Part shown: piece after piece, positions 1 through 4,251 of the stretch
Layout: each line of letters starts with the position of its first letter
Numbering within the stretch: position 1 is the first letter of the stretch
Assembly (NCBI GenBank): GCA_044360285.1
Contig: JBIKKP010000061.1
Span: forward strand, 1-5,736
Source of the DNA: UBA2645 sp044360285
GTDB taxonomy: Bacteria; Pseudomonadota; Alphaproteobacteria; Rickettsiales; UBA1997
Length of the DNA: 5,736 nucleotides
Direction of reading: 5' to 3'
Made by a program: the position numbers and the translations under genes
The notes under the pieces: model-generated
Seen by the model: only the letters and a program-made list of their open reading frames with translations
What the model was told of the DNA's origin: nothing
Database searches by the model: none

Positions 1-202
1 TTTCAAAAGTGTTGCGACCCTCCTGCATCCTGCCTTGCTCGGCCAAAGCTTTGACATTTAGTGGAGGAATTTTTGTGGTCACCTGATGCGCTTTGCCTTG
101 AATATCAACGATTCGAATTTGCTTAGGATCTTCCTTTGATGCGCAAGAAACGAAAAATATCGCCAAAAAAATTACTAAATTTTTGCTTGAAAAAATTTTC
201 AT
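1..202 (-). CDS. Putative lipoprotein of unknown function, 3' end cut by the window edge
   Basis: This reading frame is too short for a length-filtered ORF search because it leaves the window; 67 residues are visible. The first residues are basic (MKIFSSKN), then comes a hydrophobic stretch ending in FFVSC, so Cys20 is a plausible lipidation site after signal peptidase II cleavage. Phe at position -3 makes the lipobox non-classical. After the cysteine the chain is charged and soluble (ASKEDPKQIRIVDIQGKAHQ and onwards), as expected for a mature lipoprotein facing the periplasm. The ATG at 200-202 has an AGGC ribosome-binding element (207-210) at good spacing. A separate promoter (274-302) suggests it starts a new transcription unit behind ccoS. 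I do not recognise the family. The signal peptide and start codon support a real gene; the function is unknown. Confidence 0.75.
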   Translation of the reverse strand, partial: MKIFSSKNLVIFLAIFFVSCASKEDPKQIRIVDIQGKAHQVTTKIPPLNVKALAEQGRMQEGRNTFE

Positions 203-236
203 CTTTGCCTGGAAGTTTTTCTTGGGAGTTGTTGGC

Positions 237-252
237 GCTCTAGGGCTAGAGC
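237..252 (-). repeat. Short inverted repeat in the leader of the lipoprotein gene
   Basis: GCTCTA (237-242) and TAGAGC (247-252) are perfect complements around a 4-nt centre. In the minus-strand transcript this gives a 6-bp hairpin about 35 nt upstream of the lipoprotein start codon. No T tract follows on either strand, so it is not a standard intrinsic terminator. It may be a leader stabiliser or an operator-like palindrome, but its role is unknown. Confidence 0.4.
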
Positions 253-273
253 CGCACTTATAAGATTTGGCGA

Positions 274-302
274 AACCTAAAATTCACACATCAAAAAGAC
301 AA
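274..302 (-). promoter_or_regulatory. Candidate sigma70-type promoter for the lipoprotein gene
   Basis: Read on the minus strand, TTGTCT (297-302) is a -35 candidate, followed by a 17-nt spacer (280-296) and TAGGTT (274-279) as the -10. The -10 hexamer and the bases after it (TAGGTTTCGCC) closely resemble those of the rpmH promoter candidate (TAGGTTGCGCC). It sits just after the ccoS stop codon and about 70 nt before the lipoprotein ATG, where a new promoter would be expected. It was found by eye only. Confidence 0.45.
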
Positions 303-312
303 GCCACAAAAG

Positions 313-462
313 CTATTTTTTCTTCTCATCATCAAAAAGAATACGATTCGCCGCGCCTTGCAAATCGTCATATTGCTTGTTTTTGACACTCCACAAAAAA
401 GCGCCAAGCCCCAGCAAACCCAGGCCAATAGTGATTGGAATTAAAAAAAGTAACACAGACAT
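313..462 (-). CDS. ccoS: CcoS, cbb3-type cytochrome oxidase assembly protein
   Basis: A 49-residue membrane protein. It starts MSVLLFLIPITIGL and has one hydrophobic segment (about residues 3-24) ending in FLWSV, then the family signature QYDDLQGAANRIL (30-42) and an acidic/basic tail DDEKKK. Length, single N-terminal membrane segment and the QYDDL...RIL motif all match CcoS/FixS. CcoS proteins are needed for maturation of cbb3 oxidase, apparently for cofactor insertion into the catalytic subunit; the exact action is not settled. Its ATG shares one base with the ccoI stop codon (TAATG), so translation is probably coupled to ccoI. It is the last gene of the cco block. Confidence 0.93.
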   Translation of the reverse strand: MSVLLFLIPITIGLGLLGLGAFLWSVKNKQYDDLQGAANRILFDDEKKK

Positions 463-2816
463 TAGCGATTCATCCGAAAAGAATTAAACAAAACCAGCAG
501 TGACGACGAAGACATAGCAAGAGCTGCAAATAGAGGCACCACAAAGCCGGCAACCGCAAAAGGCACGGCAAGAAAATTGTAAATCAGCGCAATCAGCAAG
601 TTTTGTTTCATCAGCGAAAGTGATTTTTTTGACGAATCAATTAGCTCTAAAATTGGCATTAGTTTTTCGCCACAAATCACGATATCAGCAATGTTTTTCG
701 ACAGATCAATTGCCTTAGAAAAAGAAATTGAAACATCAGACAAAGCCAGTGCTGGAGCGTCGTTAAGCCCATCACCAACCATAATAAATTTTTGGTTTTT
801 TGCTTTTAAATTTTCCAAAAATTGCGCTTTTTCAAGCGGTGTTTTGGAAAAATAAAATTCATCAATTTGCAACTGCGCAGCGATTTTTTTCACCGCGTTT
901 TCTTCGTCACCAGAAAGTAAAATCACTTTTTTACCGAAGTTTCTTAGGGCTAAAATTGTCTGCGCAGCATCTGATTTAGCGACGTCATCAAAGAAAAATA
1001 CCAATTCATCTTCACCAAATTTCAAAAAAGTTTTTGCAAAATTTTCTAACAAATTTTTGGAATTTTTGATTCCGCAAAATTCACCACGACCAAGTTTTAT
1101 AACCTTATTTTCAAAAACACTTTCCAGGCCAAAGCCGCGAATTTCCTGGGCTTGTAAGTTATACAAATCTTGGCTGCAATTTTTTACCAGCGCTTGCGAA
1201 ATGGGATGATTTGAGCTTTTTGCAAGCGAGGCAGCAAGTTTTAAGTAGAAGTTTTTTTGCTCATCGCTTGGCAAAATCTTCACCCCATTTTTTAGCAGAA
1301 AAATCTCGCGAAGCTGCATCTCACCTAGCGTCAGACTTCCGGTTTTGTCAAAAACGATTGTCGAAATTTCCTGCAATTTTTCTAGCGCCTCGCCTGATTT
1401 CACCAAAATTCCGCGACGAATAAAATTAGAAATTGCAATAGTTTGAACAATTGGCACAGCCAATGCCAGAGCGCATGGACAAGTGATAATCAACACCGCC
1501 GTTGCATTCATCAACGCCACTTCAAAGCCAGATTTTAACCAAAAAATAAAAGTGACCAAGGCCAAGATGTGAACGCCAGGAAGATAGATTTTTGCAAGGC
1601 GGTCGGCTAATCGCACATAGTGATTTTTCTTGTTTTCAACCTCGCTGCTCAAGCGAATTATCTGCGCTAAAAGACTGTCTTCGTTTGACTTGCTGATACG
1701 AATTTTCAGCGCCGCACCTTGGTTAATTGTGCCGGCAAAAATTTCCGAATTTGGCGAGAGTTTTTTTGGCAGCGATTCACCAGTAATTATCGACATGTCG
1801 ACTTCACTTTCGCCTTCAATTATTACACCATCCGCCGCAATTCGCTCACCAGCTGCAGCAAGCAATATCATACCTTCACGCAGTTCTTTGATTGGCAAAA
1901 TCTTTATTTTTCCATCAATTTCCACACGACCGAAGCTTGCGGCAAGTAAGCTAAATTCCGAAACAATTGAGAAAGCTTTTTTGCGCGCTTTCATGTCAAG
2001 ATAACGGCCAATCAACAAGAAAAAAATCAGCATCACTACCGAGTCAAAATAGACGTGTAAACCTCCGCGAAAAGCTTCAAATAAACTAACAACGCAGGCC
2101 AAAAAAATGGCAATTGAAATGGCTAAATCCATGTTAGGAAAGCCCGCCTTTACTGAGCGAAAGGCCGATGTGAAAAATGGGCGCGCAGAAAAAATAATCA
2201 CCGGCAGCGCGATGAGCGATGAGAAAAAATGCAGCAAATTTCTAGTATTTTGGCCCATATTTTCGACACCAAAAAACCACAAACATAAAGAAAACAACAT
2301 GATGTTTCCCATGCCAAAACCAGCAACCGCAAGGGCTAACAAGATTGAGTTGTCGTATTTTTTTTCTTCGGTTTTGAGGATTTCGATGTCAAATGGCAGC
2401 AGCTTGTAGCCAATTTCTTCGATTAATTTCACCAACGAATTGCCGTAATTTTTTTCACCCGCAAATCGCAAAAACAGCGTTTTTCTGGAAAGATTTATGC
2501 GCGCATCAATGACATCTTTTTGCTTCTTTAACAGGCTTTCAATCAACCAAACACAGGCTGCGCAATGCAGGCCCTGCACCATCAAAGTCACGCAAAATTG
2601 CTGATTTTTTTCCTCAGCAACAAAGGGCGAAACATCAAAACCCGAATCGCTTTCTGGTTTTATTTTGCGAATTTTTGGATCGATTTCTCGCAAGCGGTAA
2701 TAATTTTCAAAACCCTGCGCAGCTATGATTTTATAGGCCGAATCACATCCAAGGCAGCAAAAATCTTGCGCCAAATCTTTCGTATCTTCGCCGCAGTGCA
2801 AACAAGATTTTATCAT
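462..2816 (-). CDS. ccoI: CcoI/FixI, P1B-type copper-exporting ATPase for cbb3 oxidase assembly
   Basis: A 784-residue inner-membrane pump, close to the usual CcoI length. It moves copper out of the cytoplasm at the cost of ATP, supplying CuB of cbb3 oxidase. Domains in order: an N-terminal Cys-rich metal-binding region (C5xxC8, CCLGC at 20-24); a heavy-metal-associated domain with CAAC at 85-88; membrane segments near 156-180, 194-212, 228-247 and 255-274; actuator loop with TGES at 345-348; segments near 408-428 and 436-458, the second carrying the copper-transport motif CPC at 446-448; phosphorylation site D490 in DKTGS; an HP motif at 537-538; hinge motif GDGLNDAP at 681-688; and two closing segments (about 738-780) with the expected N...P...G...P and MSSSS patterns. 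DKTGS replaces the near-universal DKTGT, a conservative change. The ATG overlaps the ccoH stop by 4 nt with no clear ribosome-binding site, suggesting coupled translation. The N-terminal Cys-rich region and the ccoH/ccoS neighbours favour CcoI over CopA. Confidence 0.95.
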   Translation of the reverse strand: MIKSCLHCGEDTKDLAQDFCCLGCDSAYKIIAAQGFENYYRLREIDPKIRKIKPESDSGFDVSPFVAEEKNQQFCVTLMVQGLHCAACVWLIESLLKKQKDVIDARINLSRKTLFLRFAGEKNYGNSLVKLIEEIGYKLLPFDIEILKTEEKKYDNSILLALAVAGFGMGNIMLFSLCLWFFGVENMGQNTRNLLHFFSSLIALPVIIFSARPFFTSAFRSVKAGFPNMDLAISIAIFLACVVSLFEAFRGGLHVYFDSVVMLIFFLLIGRYLDMKARKKAFSIVSEFSLLAASFGRVEIDGKIKILPIKELREGMILLAAAGERIAADGVIIEGESEVDMSIITGESLPKKLSPNSEIFAGTINQGAALKIRISKSNEDSLLAQIIRLSSEVENKKNHYVRLADRLAKIYLPGVHILALVTFIFWLKSGFEVALMNATAVLIITCPCALALAVPIVQTIAISNFIRRGILVKSGEALEKLQEISTIVFDKTGSLTLGEMQLREIFLLKNGVKILPSDEQKNFYLKLAASLAKSSNHPISQALVKNCSQDLYNLQAQEIRGFGLESVFENKVIKLGRGEFCGIKNSKNLLENFAKTFLKFGEDELVFFFDDVAKSDAAQTILALRNFGKKVILLSGDEENAVKKIAAQLQIDEFYFSKTPLEKAQFLENLKAKNQKFIMVGDGLNDAPALALSDVSISFSKAIDLSKNIADIVICGEKLMPILELIDSSKKSLSLMKQNLLIALIYNFLAVPFAVAGFVVPLFAALAMSSSSLLVLFNSFRMNR

Positions 2817-3286
2817 TGAACAACGTAACGCTTCACTTGCTGAAATATGTCACCATTCCTTTGTGCAAGGACCTCGACATCCCATTGACCTTTAAGCGGA
2901 AAATCAATTTCTGCGCTGTATTCTCCACTCAAAAACTTCGCTTCTTTTTCAAAATCAAAACCTTCTTGCGTTGGTCTTTTGAACTTCAGAAGAACCTTGG
3001 CATCAGTGATTTTGCGCGAATTTTTGTCGAAAATTTTTAGCGAAATTTCGCCGCGTTTTTCGGCTAATTTCTGATATTTCATTTCCAACACAAAACCAAG
3101 CTGCTCTTGCCTTTCACTTGCCTTCAAAACTTCGTTATATTTCAAACCTTTTTGATAGGGATTTTGCGTCACTACTCCACGCCAGGTCTTGTTTGAGAGG
3201 TAAATGTAAAAAAAATCGACAGCGAAAATGACAGCGAAAAAAGCGAAAAAAATGTAAGGAATTTTAGATTTTTTTTGGTCGCTCAT
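2813..3286 (-). CDS. ccoH: CcoH/FixH, cbb3 oxidase assembly membrane protein
   Basis: A 157-residue protein with a short basic cytoplasmic start (MSDQKKSK), one membrane segment (about residues 10-30) and a periplasmic domain. The stretch VTQNPYQKGLKYNEVL (39-54) followed by A, RQ and LGF matches the FixH pattern, in which a Tyr/Lys-Gly-Leu-x-Tyr-Asn block follows the membrane anchor. The C-terminal part (GQWDVEVLAQRNGDIFQQ) fits the beta-rich end of the family. FixH/CcoH proteins assist cbb3 oxidase assembly and stability, working with the copper pump next door. The first 23 nt overlap the end of rnpA in a different frame, and no clear Shine-Dalgarno sequence precedes the ATG, so its translation probably depends on ribosomes finishing rnpA. 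Confidence 0.88.
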   Translation of the reverse strand: MSDQKKSKIPYIFFAFFAVIFAVDFFYIYLSNKTWRGVVTQNPYQKGLKYNEVLKASERQEQLGFVLEMKYQKLAEKRGEISLKIFDKNSRKITDAKVLLKFKRPTQEGFDFEKEAKFLSGEYSAEIDFPLKGQWDVEVLAQRNGDIFQQVKRYVVQ

Positions 3287-3683
3287 TTGGTTTTGAAAAT
3301 TGCTTTCTGGCCGTGTGAATACGGCTTAGACAAAACTTGAGGTCGCTTGAAATTTTAACAAGGTCTGCCTCTAGAATTTCTTTTCTAGCGATAATCACAT
3401 AATCAAAATGCTTTCTAGCAATTGAAGCTCCAAGTACTTTTACAGCCTCACGCAAACGCCTTTTGGCCAGATTTCTTTGCGTCGCCAATTTACTCACAGT
3501 CTTTGCCACTGTATAACCGAAGCGGCAAAATTGGTCCAATTTTTTATCAGGAGAATTTTTGGGAAGATAGCTCTGCGGCGTTGGGCAGGTGAGAAGGATC
3601 AGCGACTTAGAATAGAATTTGTCGCCTTTTTTGCCGATTCTTTGGAATTCGGCGGATTTTTTAACTGGAAGGATTTTTAACAT
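3264..3683 (-). CDS. rnpA: RnpA, protein subunit of ribonuclease P
   Basis: A 139-residue basic protein that binds the RNase P RNA and helps it remove 5' leaders from precursor tRNAs. It shows the expected parts: an N-terminal LPVKKSAEFQRIGKKG block, the central FYSKSLILL strand, GYTVAKTVSKLATQ (57-69), and the RNA-binding signature RNLAKRRLREAVK (70-82), the family's RNxxKRxxRE motif. The C-terminal helix (FDYVIIARKEI, then DLVKISSDL) is also typical. Length is at the upper end of the family. The ATG is the first in frame; a stop lies four codons upstream. A GAGAG ribosome-binding element (3689-3693) precedes it by 5 nt and can pair with an upstream CUCUC. Placement after rpmH is the common bacterial arrangement. 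Overlap with ccoH instead of a following yidD/yidC is unusual. Confidence 0.95.
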   Translation of the reverse strand: MLKILPVKKSAEFQRIGKKGDKFYSKSLILLTCPTPQSYLPKNSPDKKLDQFCRFGYTVAKTVSKLATQRNLAKRRLREAVKVLGASIARKHFDYVIIARKEILEADLVKISSDLKFCLSRIHTARKQFSKPNERPKKI

Positions 3684-3688
3684 CGAAA

Positions 3689-3705
3689 CTCTCTACAGCG
3701 GAGAG
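3689..3705 (-). promoter_or_regulatory. Hairpin that could mask the rnpA ribosome-binding site
   Basis: In the transcript, CUCUC (3701-3705) can pair with GAGAG (3689-3693) across a 7-nt loop. GAGAG is the only Shine-Dalgarno-like element ahead of the rnpA ATG. The 5-bp stem would close it off. The pairing is seen directly in the sequence; a regulatory role is inference. Confidence 0.35.
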
Positions 3706-3724
3706 GTGGCGTGCGAGATTTTGA

Positions 3725-3739
3725 CTTTGCCGCGCAAAG
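3725..3739 (-). repeat. 6-bp GC-containing hairpin in the rpmH-rnpA spacer
   Basis: CTTTGC (3725-3730) and GCAAAG (3734-3739) are perfect complements around a 3-nt loop. On the minus-strand transcript no U tract follows, so it should not end transcription toward rnpA. On the plus strand a 7-T run starts 6 nt later (3746-3752), giving a terminator-like shape, but no plus-strand gene is visible upstream to use it. It may be an RNA processing or stability element between the two genes. Confidence 0.4.
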
Positions 3740-3741
3740 CA

Positions 3742-3783
3742 GAAATTTTTTTAGAAAATTGCGTAATCAACTAAAAAAATTTC
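3742..3783 (-). repeat. Perfect 13-bp AT-rich inverted repeat between rpmH and rnpA
   Basis: GAAATTTTTTTAG (3742-3754) is exactly complementary to CTAAAAAAATTTC (3771-3783), with a 16-nt centre (3755-3770). A further 3-bp pairing, TTG with CAA, is possible inside the centre. The transcript would fold into a long A/U stem 34 nt after the rpmH stop codon. A site for RNase processing that separates the rpmH and rnpA messages, or a 3'-end stabiliser for rpmH, fits the place and shape; both roles are inferred. The low GC content and missing trailing U tract argue against an efficient intrinsic terminator. Confidence 0.55.
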
Positions 3784-3816
3784 CAACAAAACCGCAGCTC
3801 AAAAGCCAACAGGCGA

Positions 3817-3951
3817 CTAAACGCTCAAAGATGCGCGGCCTTTAGCACGACGACGAGCGATAACTCTGCGTCCACCAACCGTTGCCATTCTTGATCTAAA
3901 ACCATGTCTTCTTTTGCGCACAAGTTTGCTAGGCTGCCAAGTTCTTTTCAT
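3817..3951 (-). CDS. rpmH: 50S ribosomal protein L34
   Basis: A 44-residue, extremely basic protein, the standard length for bacterial L34. It opens MKRTWQPSKLVRKRRHGF and continues RSRMATVGGRRVIARRRA, the conserved family sequence, closest in style to alphaproteobacterial L34 (RMATVGGR). It is a structural component of the large ribosomal subunit. Tyr5, the commonest residue in the family, is Trp here. The gene lies first in its unit, with a promoter and a leader of about 110 nt upstream and rnpA 133 nt downstream. A weak purine stretch (ACGAG) lies about 9 nt before the ATG. Confidence 0.97.
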   Translation of the reverse strand: MKRTWQPSKLVRKRRHGFRSRMATVGGRRVIARRRAKGRASLSV

Positions 3952-3968
3952 AATTTTGCTCGTTTGAG

Positions 3969-4019
3969 TTACAGCGCCAGAAACAACCAACTGGAACGAA
4001 TTCCCAGAGGCAACTTCAT
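3969..4019 (-). CDS. Possible 16-codon leader mini-ORF upstream of rpmH
   Basis: Inside the predicted rpmH leader an ATG (4017-4019) opens a frame of 16 codons, MKLPLGIRSSWLFLAL, ending in TAA at 3969-3971, only 17 nt before the rpmH start. It spans the hairpin at 3991-4007. No convincing ribosome-binding site precedes it. It could be a leader peptide whose translation affects rpmH, or simply chance; such short frames are common. Confidence 0.2.
   Translation of the reverse strand: MKLPLGIRSSWLFLAL
3991..4007 (-). promoter_or_regulatory. rpmH leader hairpin, proximal to the gene
   Basis: In the transcript CUGGGA (4002-4007) pairs with UUCCAG (3991-3996) over a 5-nt loop, with one G-U pair. 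Two more C-G pairs can form outside a small internal loop. A second CUGG (3977-3980) downstream could compete for the CCAG arm, so two alternative folds are possible. This is an rpmH leader structure candidate; no characterised ribosomal-protein leader motif was recognised. Confidence 0.35.
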
Positions 4020-4034
4020 CTTTAAATAAAGCAA

Positions 4035-4053
4035 TTCAGCGAAAGGCGCTAAA
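4035..4053 (-). promoter_or_regulatory. rpmH leader hairpin near the predicted transcript 5' end
   Basis: UUUAGCG (4047-4053) pairs with CGCUGAA (4035-4041) over the loop CCUUU, with one G-U pair, giving a 7-bp stem starting roughly 7 nt after the predicted transcription start. A 5'-terminal stem of this kind could protect the message from decay, which is inference. Confidence 0.35.
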
Positions 4054-4066
4054 AATAAGGGGGCGC

Positions 4067-4095
4067 AACCTATTTTCAGGGTTTTTTAATTGCAA
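4067..4095 (-). promoter_or_regulatory. Candidate promoter of the rpmH-rnpA-cco unit
   Basis: On the minus strand TTGCAA (4090-4095, preceded by C) is a -35 candidate, with an exact 17-nt spacer (4073-4089) and TAGGTT (4067-4072) as -10, followed by GCGCCCCC where transcription should begin (about 4060). The position, upstream of rpmH and downstream of the preceding gene's stop, is right for a strong housekeeping promoter. As no promoter of similar quality was seen between rpmH and ccoS, it may also drive the cco genes. It was found by eye. Confidence 0.55.
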
Positions 4096-4156
4096 GCCGT
4101 TATGCCGCTACTCTCTTTCCCTAACTTTTGCCACTGATTTATAAAATTCCAAAACC

Positions 4157-4185
4157 GCGCTAGCTTTAGTAACGGATATTAGCGC
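4157..4185 (-). terminator. Weak terminator candidate after the S66 peptidase gene
   Basis: GCGCUA (4180-4185) pairs with UAGCGC (4157-4162) across a 17-nt loop; the transcript then reads GGUUUUGGAAUUUU. The stem is GC-rich, but the loop is long and the U tract is broken, so termination would be inefficient at best. It is the only such structure seen in the 156 nt between the S66 stop codon and the rpmH promoter, which otherwise hold nothing I recognise. Confidence 0.25.
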
Positions 4186-4251
4186 CGCCACCAATGGTAT
4201 AAAGGATGACTAGTCTGTGGCTGATGATTTTAGAAGATTATCACTCAATCT

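Noticed and set aside
1630..2004. Plus-strand open frame of 124 codons opposite the copper ATPase gene
   Set aside because: It is antisense to a region with intact P-type ATPase motifs; the translation is Ser/Ile-rich without recognisable domains, typical of a shadow frame.
3725..3752. Plus-strand intrinsic terminator (hairpin followed by seven T)
   Set aside because: The shape is present, but there is no supported plus-strand transcript upstream and the T run is fully explained as one arm of the inverted repeat at 3742-3783.
3759..3770. TTGATTACGCAA as an FNR/FixK box that would give oxygen control to the cco genes
   Set aside because: The site is 12 nt and only partly symmetric; a proper box is TTGAT-N4-ATCAA over 14 nt. 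It also lies in the loop of an inverted repeat.
4096..4251. Replication origin near rpmH
   Set aside because: rpmH can lie near oriC and dnaA, but no DnaA-box-like TTATNCACA cluster, AT-rich unwinding region or dnaA gene is present.
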